DNA of 64,000 nucleotides from Megalonaias nervosa (GCA_016617855.1 JAECUM010000862.1:1-64000); one strand, 5' to 3'; counted from the stretch's first letter, positions 1-12,012 are shown. Numbers and translations: made by a program. The notes: generated by a model from the letters alone, not told the origin.

Positions 1-379
1 AAGTTCCTCCTAAATTAAAATTTTTCATCTTAGAAAATTAAATTATTTGTTACGTTCTACAAAACTTGTTGGTTTTGCTTCTTTCTGTTACTTAGCTTGA
101 TACCATAGAGTCGCAATATGGCGTTGATACAAAAACTTTCAATGTATGGGTTCACGCATAGCAAAATATGGCTACAACCCATCCAAGGGCTGATACGGTT
201 TAATACTGCCGTTATTCTAAAAGACCCTCCTCATTCTCTATTGCTCTCAACGAACATCGTCACTACTTCTTACGGGAGTCAAATATATCCTAAAGTACAA
301 AGTATCCAATAACGATTTATGTCAAAATCGTTTTAGGGGTGAACTGTTGGGTCACGACTTACTGAATGGGTCGAAAATC

Positions 380-446
380 CCCCACAAAGATAAAATCCTC
401 AAAGAAGGGTCAATGTTGAAACTCTTTAGAGAGGTAATGTAAAGGT

Positions 447-508
<62 letters not shown>

Positions 509-2330
509 GCATAGTTTAAATTCACTTACAGGCCGTGTAATCCCATCCCAACTCCGCACCCCACCTGCCAGTTTCTCGAAATGGACTTGATGAATTTTAT
601 ATTAATTTTCTCTATTGTAGGGAAGGATCCCTATCTTGGAAGCGTCAAACAGGGAATAAAATAAAAAAAATCTCTAATCTGGGATTCTGACCTCTCAAAC
701 GTTGGCTACCATTTCATACTTCCAGAACCTGTAAGACCCTCCTATTTATACGTCTGCTCTCGACGAAAGAAGCAATCTCCTCGTGCGTTTTGTTATACCT
801 ACCATATACTGAGCTCCTGATTTCTCGAAATTGGCTAGACCAATTTTTTAAAATCCTTTCTTTGCTACTACTGGAACAGATCCTTAACTTGATACTTTCG
901 AAGAGGCGTTGAAATCAAAATCCTCAAAGTAGGGGCTCAATTAGTACAAAATACTGAACACAGTTGATGCACAATGTGTGTTTTTCATACCATGCGTATA
1001 GTGTATTCCCCATATTTCCCTGATTCCTCTCGATGAAGTTCGTTAGAACTTCCTTCTATCCCCTAGAGATAAAATGTCAAAGAAGAGTCCATGTCAAAAC
1101 TCTTTAAAGAAGGGACGTAATGGCCCAACTACATACATAAGATATTGTCTTCTTATGACATGTGTTTTACCCGACCCCTTTAACTAGCAGCAAATTTCTT
1201 GAAATCATCTCGCCGAAGCTTCTTCAAACTTTTTCTACTGTTGGAACAGATCTCTCTCTAGATACCAATAATATTTCCATGTTGACCAATTAGAACAACA
1301 TTTTGATACACTCTACTAATATTTGCGTGTTTTTCACACTCGGTACTCATAGGAAGCCACTTATTTACCTGTTTCCTCTCAAAGAAATTTGTCAGGACTT
1401 TTTCGTGGATGGCCTCTATCCCACTAGAGATAAAATGATAAAGAAGGGTCTCTGTCTAAACACTATAAAGAGGTGACGTAATGACTCAAATGTATACGTA
1501 AGATATAATCATCTTACAGCATGTGTTGTACCGACTGCCTTTTTCTAGGCGCGAATTTCTCGAAATCGTCAAGACAAATTTCTTTTAACATATTTCCTGC
1601 TGTTAGAACGGATGCCTACCTAAATACTCTCCAAGAGGCGTTTAAATAAAAATTCTCTAAGTAGATGTTCAATTAGTACTAACGATAGATACAATCTATT
1701 AGCATTTACATGTTTTTCTTACCCGGTACCCATCGGACGCCCCTTACATCGCTGATTCCTTCTAGCGAATTTCTTCAAAACTTCCTTCATGTATAGACTC
1801 TATCACCCTAGAGATAAAATGTCCAAAAATGGTCTATTTCAAAACTATATAAAGTGGATGTAATGGCTCGAATGTATAGTTAAAATTTAATCTTCTTAAG
1901 GCCTGTGTCGTACGCGACCTCCTTCCTTTTTAGGAAGTATACTGAGCAAGACATGTTGAAATCAAAATCCTCGAATTAGCAATTTAATTAATACAAACTA
2001 TCCATACAATCGATTAACATTTGCGTGTTATTCATACCCGATACCCATAGGGCGCCCCTTATTGCGCTGTTTCCTCTTGACGAAAATTCGGCAAGACTTC
2101 CCTCGTGGATAGACTCTATCCCCCTAGAGATAAATTTTCAGAGAAGGTTTCATGTCAAAATATTATAAAGAAGGACTATTGGCCCAAATACATCTGTAAG
2201 ATATAATTAAATACGACATGTGTTGTTCGCGACGAATTTCTTGAAATCGGAGCGATGAAGTTTTTTTTCAAATGTTTCGAACTGTTAGAACTGGTTACTG
2301 GTTGTTGGCTGATTTTGACAAGAAGAGGAG
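380..2330. repeat. Degenerate satellite-like tandem repeat, unit about 315-385 bp
   Basis: A phrase close to 'ctagagataaaatg' recurs near 1063, 1423, 1808 and 2123, and a diverged form occurs near 385. Each is followed by similar text: a 'cataagatat' type stretch, 'catgtgttgt', then 'gaatttcttgaaatc'. The spacing of about 360, 385 and 315 bp shows head-to-tail units with indels. The units are too diverged and stop-rich to code for protein. A divergent relative of the LTR 3' end described at 57697-58605 may lie at 30-105. I see no gene in 1-2330. Confidence 0.7.
448..505. repeat. (AT)n microsatellite
   Basis: A nearly pure AT dinucleotide run interrupts the ~350-bp tandem repeat region. Confidence 0.95.
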
Positions 2331-2834
2331 GTAGATGGTGTTGGACAAGGATTAATCATGTCATCTTCAAAATCGCTATCCTAAATTTCTGACAAAACGT
2401 CTCTCGGGGCATGAGGTGACACAGAACATAGTGGTTGCTTGGCTGTGTAGTCATTTCATGACGAAAGATGATTTAAGTTTTTTTTTTCTTTTTTTTTCAC
2501 TATGCTACCTCTCTCTTGTTATATACAGTGCCCCACTCGAGATACAAGTTAAAATACCTGTTTTGTCTGTCAGTCAGAGAAAGGACACTGGGCTACTGAA
2601 TGTCAAAGAAAAAGACTACACCGCAGCGTATGGCACGCGCCCTCGACTTTGGAAATGATTTTATTTTTTCTGTTATTCGGTTCACAATCATTTGTTCTGG
2701 ATTACTTTGGAACTACCCTCCTTATAGTCTTGCTACCATGTCAAGGTATAATTTGTAAAAATGGCATCAAAAAATTGACGAACATTTAGATTGCACCCCA
2801 CCCATCTAGAAACTCCGTAACCAACCTTGCCACA

Positions 2835-2835
<1 letters not shown>

Positions 2836-2914
<79 letters not shown>
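2836..2914. repeat. (GT)n-(GA)n compound microsatellite
   Basis: About 16 GT units pass directly into about 23 GA units. The reverse strand is open through it, but the translation is only His-Thr and Ser-Leu repeats, so it is not a gene. Confidence 0.95.
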
Positions 2915-2917
<3 letters not shown>

Positions 2918-4734
2918 CAAAGGTATGACAATATGTTAGTGTATGCGCAATCGTAAGCACTCCTGTTTTTTTTTTGTTTTTTTTTTTTTTGTCGGGGCTG
3001 AAAGTATATTTTATCTGTGTAGTTATAGTACTCGCACACCCACCGGTTTGTTTGTAAACCACCACCCCAACCCCACCCCCAGTGATTTTAGAAACAAAGG
3101 CATCAAAGATATAAAATAATGCACAAAACTTAGTCATTTCATTTAACAATTTATAATTTCTAATATGATTGTCGCCACTGGGGTCACTAATTAAGAGGCC
3201 TGCGAGTCTAATGCTAATTTCTCATTCTCCGTAAACCGGCATATCTATCCCTCGGGTAGCCCCCTTAATTACTGTCAATATTGAATAAGTTCTCTTGGAA
3301 TTCGTTAAACTAACGTAGACTGGAAGATAGACTATTAAGTTTCTGCAATGGTATAAAAAAAAAAACAAAAAAACAAGCAAGCAACAAAAAAAGTAAAAAG
3401 GCAATCACGATTTACCACAATTTGCCACAATCCACAACAATCTACAATCTACCACAATCCACTACAATCGGCCATGAAAATACCTCAATCAACAGCAATT
3501 GACCATGAAAACACTAAAATCTAAAATAAATGATTATGTTAAGAAGGAAGCAGACCAGTAGAAAACCTGTCGGTCCGGTAAAAAGCCGTAACTGTGTTTT
3601 ATAGGTGTACGGATAAAACGGACACATTCAGATGTATAAGTAATCCAAATCTGATTTCAGTAAAATACAAGGTCTATATGCTTATCGGAGAAATGGATAT
3701 CATACACAAAGACAACGTTTGAACATATTTCAGTATTTAGTCGTTTCATGAATGTTTATAAATATTATAAAAATGATGCAGAAATTTTTTTTTTATATCA
3801 ATTGAACTGACAAGTTTACGGCCACAGCATACGGTCACATGAACAAAACATGAAATATATATACAAGAAATTCGTTCATTAAATATACCAATTAATTAAC
3901 TCATTACCATAATTTTTATTCCAGAGGACAATGTATCAGTATATAAATGTCTATATACACTGCATCACAGAAATAATCATAAGCTAATAATATTATTCTT
4001 ATTAACAGAACTTGAGCATAAATATGTACAAGAAATAGGAGAAAAAACGTATTTATTGAAACATACCAATACAAATCTAGTAACACATTACTATTATCAA
4101 ACAGTAGATTCATTAATGTGTTTAATCATATATTAAAATAAACAATAAACACATGTTATAGAATATTTAGTGCTGCACTCAGAATCACTGCAACCACTGT
4201 TGCATGGCTATTCGGTAAGCCTGATTGTGTGGATTCGTAGATGTTTCTGCTCTAATTTCGCTGCACAAGACGATATTTAGATAGTGTGTGGGGTGATGGG
4301 TGGTATAAATGATGTAATGGTTAGTATATTTTGTGGTATTATGAATAGCAGGTTTGTGAAATTTCATCTTCTTCACTTACACTCTAAACTAACGTAAGTC
4401 CTTTTGGATTGAATATGTATGTATTGTTGAATGGTATATTTGGAAACGAAGGACCTATGTAAAGAGACAAGGCTGTCAAAAGCTAGTTTTGATCTACGGT
4501 ACGGATGTCAAACAAGGTTTGAGGAAGAGAAGAAGGTCAGTGCGATATTTTGTATGTTAACTGAATGGTGTTAACAGAAACTCAAAAGGTCCTTTTCAAA
4601 GACCGCTTCTATGCCTCGAAAAGATCAGTACTTTATTGTCAACAATTCTTTTGTCTTTATGTTGTGTAAGTGTTTGTTTATTTGTTTGCTTGTTTGTGTT
4701 TGTGTTTGTGCATGTTGACCCCATACAACCTTGT
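2915..4734. other. Intergenic stretch without a recognisable gene
   Basis: It is AT-rich and has only short open frames without family motifs. A short ~11-bp imperfect tandem repeat ('ctaccacaat' type) lies at about 3405-3475. The segment 3860-3990 is a diverged second copy of 5440-5560; they share 'tataccaatta' and 'catcacagaaataat'. I see nothing else. Confidence 0.6.
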
Positions 4735-4893
4735 CACTAGACAGTCCCATCCTGTCCCATTTCCCCATGTCCCTAGGCAGACCCTATGTCCAATTCACCT
4801 TGCCCTTAGACAGGCCCACTATGTCAACTTTCCCATTGTTCCTATTCAAGCCCACCATGTTAAATTCCCCTTGAGGCTAGACAAGTCCACCAT
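4735..4893. repeat. Degenerate ~40-bp minisatellite
   Basis: Four imperfect units share the pattern 'agacaggcccaccatgt' followed by 'aaattcccctt'. Related fragments occur near 4945-4980 and 5108-5130. A further ~47-bp direct duplication built on 'aggtcagccactt' lies at about 5006-5072. The long open frames over this stretch follow from the repeat and show no protein family. Confidence 0.7.
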
Positions 4894-5130
4894 GGTATGT
4901 GTATATGCATGTGTATGCATATGTCTATGTTTCGTTTGTCTCTATCAAACTCCCTTTGTCCCTATCAAATTCATTTCACCTACCTATCTACAGTAGCGCG
5001 TATTCAGGTCAGCCACTTACAACACTGTTACTTAGAACCAGCCCGATTGAGGTCAGCCACTTGCAACACAGTTGCCATTTTTCCCCAGTGTCCAGTACCG
5101 TGACATCACCCATGTTAAATTCCCCTTGTC

Positions 5131-5899
5131 GCCATATTCGATATTCACTTTTTTATATGGGAGTTTCATTGTCGCTAAATTGTCCCCTATTACTACTCTC
5201 GTCTTTCCATTCTCCGATGCTGACTGAGGTCAGTAAAACAAATTGTTAAAAACATGGAAGAATTATGAAAATCAGTGACAAAATAGCTGCGAATTGATGT
5301 GTTGTTTTTTCCCTTATGTTCAAATTATGAATAAAAAACGTACAAGCTAAAGTTTAATTACAGCAAACGAACTTAAAAATTAATGAAATAAAGTTAATAA
5401 CTGTACAAGTTATTCTCGCGGTGCGGGCAGATTTTGACATAGTCCTAGTATATACATATGTGTTCACTACATCACAGAAATAATGATGCGACAAGAAATG
5501 TGTTCATTGAAATATACCAATTAAATGACATAACTATAATCCAATGGAGCTTTAGTGGCGTACGTTTTTAAGTGAGAATTGATTATTTCTTTGTCTAAGT
5601 CTTTTTGTTTGTCACTGTCTTTATCTTTATTTTCTATTTCTTTCCTTGTGTCCTCTGTTCCACAATTTCCGACTGTCCGTATTTTCATGTAGTGTATTTA
5701 CTCTCTTTCATAATGAAGCTTTTCATATTTTGTGTACATTCTTTGTCTTTGTTCATTAATTTGTGTCACCAATTCCGTCTTTGAAATTTGAAACTGCGAT
5801 TGTATTCATTAGGCCATTTAATTTAGCAATGTACTTCTCAAGTCTTTGAACTGCCCATCGCTTAAAAGAGATACAAGTTGTTTATATAGCATATCCAGA
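5131..5899. other. Intergenic stretch left of Polinton 1
   Basis: This is AT-rich sequence with the second copy of the 3860-3990 repeat at 5440-5560. No coding sequence or known element end is visible before the target duplication. Confidence 0.6.
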
Positions 5900-5904
5900 C
5901 AAGT
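5900..5904. repeat. Target site duplication CAAGT, left of Polinton 1
   Basis: CAAGT at 5900-5904 is repeated at 23460-23464, directly outside the two inverted termini. Mavericks/Polintons are known to make 5-6 bp target duplications, so a 5-bp one fits. Confidence 0.8.
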
Positions 5905-7103
5905 AGTAGTATAGGTATTTGAGGTTTTTATATCAAAGAGGGTTTTAGCTCAGAAAACCCCCACCCCTTCTAAAATAAATATATTCTGACATTTTTTCAT
6001 CACCTCAGGGACCGCCTCTCCCTCAAAAAACCACCCTCCTCCAAATTTTATCTAAAAAAAAATGAAATTTTGAAACCCAAAGAGGATGTTGTCTCAAAAC
6101 ACCCACCCCTTCTAAAATAAATATATTCTGACATTTTTTTTTACCACCTCAGAGACCCCCTCTTCCTCAAAAAACAGGAACACCCACCCACCTCCCAAGC
6201 ATATGTTAATGCAGGATATCATAACCTACAAAGCACATGTTAATGCAGGATATCATAACCTACAAAGCACAATAAAATGTCCTATTACAAAGAGCCAATT
6301 TGTAGCGTCGGATTTAATCTAACAAACAGATTTTTTAAAAGATTTAATTCAATCAAATCAGCCTCAAGATATAGTAACATTTTGTCAAAAATATGTTAGA
6401 AAAATATTTTCACTTACCTGTTCACGTATATAAATCCTCTAGCAGAAATGGCTACGAAGAAAATTCTGACTGCCTTTCATAACGTTATTCTGGAAAAATA
6501 TATTGGAAATTACCTATCTTTAACCTTGATTCCATAACATTCTGGAGTGGGCGTTATTATAGGAAAATCCATTGCAAATTACATATCTTTGACCTGATTT
6601 CGGCGTTATATTCTAAAAAATCCATTGGAAATTCCCTAGTTTTAATCTTACAAAGTTTCAAAATGATTACATGATTTAGTTATTATGGGAATTCTGTGTA
6701 GGCCTATGACGGCATCAGAATTCCTTTGTAATCATTTTGTGCATTTAATCTCCAGGGAAACCAAATCTGTATATAGCAATATATTATGACGCTCTGTATT
6801 GATTTTTATTCACAGCTATCTAGCAAGACTATTGCACTGGCAAAGAGACAAATATATTAGTTGTGTAAGGGATACAAAGCTTTCTTAGTATCTATGCTCA
6901 TCAAAGACTATTCACATGATCGGATATCAAACGAATAGACTGCAATTTATTTTTCATCATATATCATAGAAAACCAAAGCATTTTATGATTTACTCGTAC
7001 ACGATTTTGAAAACATTTTTCTATATATTTTCACAGAATGGGAAGTAGCATATGAATGGGGATTTGAGACACTTTTATCTGTTTCCATAGATCAAACATT
7101 TTA
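5905..7103 (+). repeat. Left terminal inverted repeat of Polinton 1
   Basis: It matches the reverse complement of 22261-23459 from 'agtagtataggtatttgagg' inward to 'gatcaaacatttta', with only scattered differences. It contains two ~110-bp direct copies of a 'cccaccccttctaaaataaa' block (about 5965-6060 and 6095-6185). It also has a ~36-bp direct duplication ('gttaatgcaggatatc') at about 6200-6270. Both duplications are mirrored in the right TIR. Confidence 0.95.
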
Positions 7104-7171
7104 GGCCTTCTATCGTGAAAACATTGTTTGAGATTATTTTATTTTATACCCTACCATTACTATACTTTTTT

Positions 7172-7494
7172 TTAATAATCTTTTTCATATCTGCTAACTC
7201 TCATTGGCAAAATATCTGTTAACATACTGTCAATAATACGAAACTCTCGTATTAAATCGTCCATATCATATTTTATACCACGCAAATAAGATCGTATCTG
7301 ATCAAGTAATTTTTTATAGGTGATACTTGCTGTTTTACAAGCATTTTTTTAGTTGCAAGACGAGGCTCAATTGTTTTACACGCTGTTGCAAGAGAAACAC
7401 CAACGCCGGATATTATTAACAAAAACGGATTTAATGATGCTCCACTTGAAATTCTACCAGAGCTAGTCATTAGCAGTGGAAAATATGATATCAC
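7172..7494 (-). pseudogene. Small hydrophobic Polinton protein, frameshifted
   Basis: From 7494 the protein starts with a Ser/Gly-rich segment and a probable membrane helix ('FLLIISGVGVSLATACK'). It then reaches a run of seven A residues near 7347, where the frame breaks. The continuation lies in another frame to a TAA at 7172 and is helical ('YKKLLDQIRSYLRGIKYD'). P2 has a similarly placed hydrophobic-plus-helix gene at 28546-29110, also next to the fibre gene. The pattern recalls an uncharacterised Polinton protein with a hydrophobic N-terminus and a helical C-terminus. No function is known to me; a virion or membrane role is a guess from position. Confidence 0.5.
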
Positions 7495-7507
7495 TCGAAG
7501 TATTTTG

Positions 7508-7644
7508 TTATAGTATTTGTAACATTTTTTTCACGCACCAAAGTTTTATTTTATGATAATATCTGTAATATTGTATTAGTGCGTTCAAATCTTGTTTTGG
7601 AGTTTTATCTGAAACATGATTAAAATCAACTATACTTTTTTCAT
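7508..7644 (-). pseudogene. Very short unknown ORF remnant
   Basis: Between the fibre gene and the small hydrophobic gene the minus strand has a short open stretch rich in Gln, Tyr and Lys ('LNALIQYYRYYHKIKLW'). It is offset by one base from the only nearby ATG (7644). It may be a decayed small gene or chance in AT-rich DNA. I do not recognise it. Confidence 0.25.
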
Positions 7645-7725
7645 TAGATAATATTTGTTTACAGATTTTATACTAGTGCCAGTCCCTGGGTTTGATTCAT
7701 TATACTTAATGACGTTGTCATTTAA

Positions 7726-8899
7726 TTAAGTAATTAATTGAGGAATTTCAGCTACGAATTCCAGACACCACCAGTAACGTCTCGGGGGCATTTCCGTTGA
7801 TGTCAACGTAAATGTTTCTTTGGTGTTCTTATTTAGCATTACCAGTAGAGGATTATAATGTACATTAGGTGATGATGAAGTGGCCGCAGCAATTTCCAAA
7901 CCGTACATGGACAACCTGTATAACCCAGTAACTTCTGCGGTGTGTTCGAGAGTGTTATCGCGCGGTGTCCATGTTGATGATCCTGATGCTACTGTGTACA
8001 CGATATTTTTAATTTGAGAACGCAACTCGTTCTGGTGAGGAATTTTAACAAGATTAGTTTTTTGAACGATATTAGGGATTCCACTAACAATATCATTTAG
8101 TTTTATGTCAATTTCAGCAAGTTTAATATCTACAACCACTGGATTACCAAAAATTTCATACACAGATTTGTTTATATTTCTACGAAAATTCAAGAATGTT
8201 TGTACGTGATTGGAAAATTCAGTTCTGAATTCGTTAATTCCATCGTTTATTAGAATATTAATATCGTCGACGTATTTTTTTTGTTACAGTGTCAAAACTT
8301 AATTCTGGTGTTCTGAGATCATTAATACCATTATCATTTATATTGAGAAATGCACGCATTATACCACCGCGCACTAACACATACTTAGATTCTTGATCGT
8401 CGACGTATTTTTTTTGTTGCTGCATCTGATTCTGTGGCTGGGTCTCCAAGGTATGTAATTTTATTCTTGTTCATGATAATATTACCTGTAACTGTTTCAC
8501 CGATTTTATCAAGTTTGTCATCATCAACATACTTCAACTGTAAATAACTTACCGCTCGAGTTTGATTTAAGTTTGCTGGTGGATACCTGGTCTCTAAATT
8601 TATAAGAAATTTTCCTGACATATCTAAGTTACCGCTTAAAGTTCCACCAGATTTATCTAGTTTATTATTGTCGACGGATTTTAGTTGTGCATAACTAACA
8701 GCTTGTGTGTTAACGACATTTATTGGCGGATAATCTGTTTCTAAACCTAGTACTCGTTGATTTGACATAAATAGGTTTCCTGTCATTGTGTCACCGGATT
8801 TTTTCAGGTAACCTGATATATCAACCTTACCGTCTGTTATTGCTGTACTTACAGCCGATGAACTCCTACTAATGTTCCAAATTTTGTATAATAGCTCAT
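7726..8899 (-). pseudogene. Tail-fibre-like attachment protein with four repeats, frameshifted
   Basis: This reads from ATG at 8899 leftward. A short N-terminus is followed by four ~45-55 residue repeats whose signature resembles bacteriophage tail-fibre repeats: 'SGDTMTGNLFM', 'LDKSGGTLSGNLDMSG', 'GDPATESDAATKK' and a Tyr-Val-Asp-Asp end. A ~70-residue linker leads to a C-terminal domain with 'SGSSTWTPRDNTLEHTAEV' and 'YWWCLEFVAE'. P2 27575-28504 has the same C-terminal pattern, so the gene is a genuine Polinton component. By analogy with phage fibres it would be a trimeric receptor-binding protein; that role is inferred. The frame breaks near 8860 and at two eight-A runs (about 8274-8281 and 8408-8415) placed at the same point of two repeats. 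It is divergent from the ATPase gene, 54 bp away. Confidence 0.75.
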
Positions 8900-8953
8900 T
8901 ATTTATTTATCGTCTGACAATTTTTTTATATAACATAAAATTGTATAACAATA

Positions 8954-9626
8954 ATGGCAAAATCGTCGATATTAAACTTTGATACAGAGCGGTTGGTGAA
9001 ACATAAACATGAAAACGAACTTCCAGATTGTCATTATCTTATTGTTGGAAGAACTGGATCGGGAAAAACAAACTTGCTTATGAATTTACTTCTCGTAGAA
9101 AATTTTAACTACGATCGCGTTTATATTTACACAATTAATCCACAACAGGATAAGTACGAGCTACTTAACAATTATAATGACAAACTTCGTGATGATCTTG
9201 AGGCTGGTGAAGATTATTTTATTATCAAACAACCAGAAGAACTTGTTCCAGTTAATCAACTTGATTCGTCCGAACACAAGATAGTTGTTTTTGATGATAT
9301 TCCGCTAAACAACGAGGAAATGAATAAAATAAGATCATATTTTTCATTATCACATAATAAAAAATGTAATTCTGTTTATCTTGCTCAGGGTTTTTATAAT
9401 GTTGACAGATGTATTCGGCGAAATACTGGTTGTTTTATATTATTTCCAGGACTTGACAATGTCGATGTTAGAAATATCGCGAACGAACAATGTGTGATGT
9501 AACAAAAGATAAATTTATTGAATTATATCATCAAGCAACGGCAAATAAATATGACTTTTTTTATTTGATAAATTAAATGATACGAGTAAAATGTTTCGAT
9601 GTTGTATTGAAAAATACCTACAGTAA
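8954..9626 (+). pseudogene. FtsK/HerA-type genome-packaging ATPase (A32-like), 3' frameshifts
   Basis: The gene encodes the ATPase that would drive DNA into the capsid. Walker A is clear ('VGRTGSGKTN', about residues 31-40). Walker B is 'KIVVFDDIP' (about residues 110-118). A downstream segment with 'VYLAQGFYNVDRCIRRN' fits the sensor/arginine-finger region of the viral HerA/FtsK family. The frame is intact to 9502, then shifts twice in the last ~40 codons. The likely end is the TAA at 9624, giving about 220 residues, a usual size for Polinton ATPases. The start is preceded by a 'ttgtataa' box. P2's homologue is at 36474-36998. Confidence 0.9.
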
Positions 9627-9652
9627 TTTTTATAGAAAATAGTATATAATCA

Positions 9653-11149
9653 ATGGAAAGACAAGCAAAGTACAGAAAACATATAGAAAATCTAAAAAAA
9701 ACTTGTTAAATCTAAAGCTGAACTTAGGCAGATGATCCAACAAGCACGACGTGATCAAGTGGCTGCAGCAGAAACAACAGCCGCCGCTCTCAAACCAGTT
9801 ACTGAAGCTTTACTTGGAAAACAACCTGAAACTAAACCATTATCAGAAAAGAAATAAAAAAAATACAAGAAAAAGGTTTACCAGGATTAATCAAAGAACA
9901 ACAAGAAGCGGCTGCTGGAAGAATTATTGAAAGATCTGAAGAAGAAAAGAGAAGATTAGCCGAGGAACTTGCAGCAAATATAGCTAATCCTGTTGCAAGA
10001 CAAGCTGAAATAGACCGGCGGATAAATAATCCACTAGAACTTCAACAAAGATTAGCAGAAGCAGCAGTAGTTAGACCAATTGAAAGAAGGTTAGAAGAAG
10101 AAGAACTTAGAAGAGAGAGAAATATTATAGAAGAAAAAAGAAGATTTGAATATGATTTAGCAAATATAGATAGCAAAATAAGAGATGATGAATATGAAGA
10201 TTTTAATAAAAAATATGAATTTTTTAAAGGTGTAAAAGTACACAAGGTTAAAAAAGATGATTTTAAAACAGACGAAATAATTAAAGAGCTAGAAAAAATA
10301 AAAGAAGATAGTAAGGAGCATTACAACGATATAGTTTTAGAAAATAGAAATTACTATGATAGCATTAAATTATATCAACATGGAATTATCGCTGATCTTT
10401 ATATTAAGGCTATTAATAATATATAAGGTAACATATACAAACATCACAATCGTAGCTTAATTAACGAAACAAAATCAATTGATGAAGGACAAGAAAAATA
10501 TATGTTTTTTAGACCAGCAGGTCCTAAGACGATGACTGAAGAATATTTACAAAAATCAGTCGAGGAAGAGAATGAAAATTATCGTAAAAAATATAAAAGC
10601 CAAGCAAAACAAGAAATAATGGGTTCGGAATATTTTGCTTTTATGGAAGATAATGACATTTCTGACGTTGATAATATTTATAATTGGGAAAAAGATGAAT
10701 ACGAAGATCTCATTTAAAAATTAGATGACATTATAGAAAAAAATGTAGGAGCTTACAAAGAAATTGATACAGCTGAAATAAAAGATGTTGAAGGACTTTA
10801 TGAAAAAGCTAGAGATGCTTTTATTGCTGGTGTTTTTAAAATGACTGCAAAAAAGTTTAGAGATAAAAAATATGTTGAAAAAGGATACACTTTTAAAACA
10901 TTATTTGAACATTATGATAATGAGCGATTAAAGAAAATTGAAAAAGCAAAAACAGGAACAGGAGTTAGAATATTTGCATCAGTTCCTGAAATGATTGGCA
11001 GATTAATGTTATTGATATCATCAAAAGAAGCTGGAAATGTTGGTGCTGAAATTGATAATGAAATTATTGACATACTTGATAATTTGAGATCGGAAAATTT
11101 ATTAACATCTGACGAATACGAAACTTTACATCGCGATTTAATTTTATAA
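9653..11149 (+). pseudogene. Large charged coiled-coil Polinton protein, broken
   Basis: One long frame of about 500 codons, very rich in Glu, Lys and Arg, with long predicted coiled coil ('EEEKRRLAEELAANIANP', 'RRLEEEELRRERNI'). The first third contains 'AALKPVTEALLGKQPE', which matches in style the coiled-coil gene of P2 at 24015. It is broken by a shift at an eight-A run near 9694, a second shift near 9838, and in-frame TAA codons at 10424 and 10715. The ORFs at 10502 and 10841 are therefore pieces of one gene and not separate genes. The function is unknown; the position between ATPase and penton suggests an internal virion or scaffolding protein. Confidence 0.65.
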
Positions 11150-11192
11150 ATTTGTATAATGATTTAATATAACAATCTTATATATAAAAAAA

Positions 11193-11950
11193 ATGTCAGC
11201 AACATTATTACTAGACTCTAGACAATCTGATAAAGATAGCGCAAATTTTTCAGTAAAGTATATTCCGCCAATAGAACTAGATCGTGAAAAACAATATGAA
11301 ATTGGACTAATTTCCTGCACTTGTTGGAATTCTATGGCTAATGTAAAAACCGGAGTAAACGATGAATTTACATTTACTATTCCTATACGTACTTCACCAT
11401 TTTTAAAGTGGAAAACATTTAAAATTCCACAAGGAGCTTATAATATTACTGATTTAAATAAAACGATAAAAGAATTTCTAACAAAAAATGAAGGTGTAGC
11501 TGATACTTTTGAGCTGACACCAAATTATAATACGTTACGAGCTAGAATAACAATAAAACCTGGTATAACAGTTGATTTTACCAATCCAAAAAGTATCGCA
11601 CCACTGATAGGATTTATCCATCAAAATTATATTTCTATTAGTAAACCTGAAACGTTTGATGGTGAAATTCCAGTAATATAACTGATGTAAACGCAATATT
11701 AATAAATTGCTCTATTGCATCTGGATCTTACTCAGTTAAAGGTAGTAAAGGACAAACAATATACAGTTTTTCACCAGACGTTCCACCAGGTTCTCTTATG
11801 CAAATTAGTCCACGTCAAGTTATTTATTATCCGTTAAACGTTGAAAATCAAATAACAGAAGTAAATATGCAATATACAGATCAGTCTGGACGACAACTGG
11901 ATTTTAACAATGAAATTGTTACTTATTATTTACACTTACGCGAACAATAG
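11193..11950 (+). pseudogene. Penton-like minor capsid protein, one frameshift
   Basis: About 250 codons. The N-terminal half has 'YEIGLISCTCWNSMANV' and a proline-glycine turn 'IPQGAYNITDLN', followed by 'ITVDFTNPKSIAPLIGF'. After a one-base loss near 11678 the other frame continues with 'GSYSVKG', 'YSFSPDVPPGSLM' and a C-terminal 'EIVTYYLHLREQ'. This motif order (single jelly roll, then PPG loop, then a strand ending in LHL) is that of Polinton/adintovirus penton-type minor capsid proteins, which occupy the five-fold vertices. It is preceded by 'ttgtataa'. The P2 homologue is at 29118-30399. Confidence 0.8.
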
Positions 11951-12012
11951 TAAACATATTTTATAAGAAAAGCTAAAAGATTTTGTAATAAAATTATACA
12001 ACCTCAGGTATA

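Noticed and set aside
2733..3149. 138-codon open frame on the minus strand
   Set aside because: The translation is mostly (SL)n and (TH)n from the GT/GA microsatellite; there is no family motif.
4670..5249. Overlapping open frames around 4670-5249
   Set aside because: They run through a degenerate minisatellite and have repetitive Cys/Leu or Pro-rich translations without a family.
10502..11149. Two separate genes at 10502-10717 and 10841-11149
   Set aside because: Both lie in one frame with the upstream coiled-coil sequence, divided only by TAA codons, so they are parts of one broken gene.
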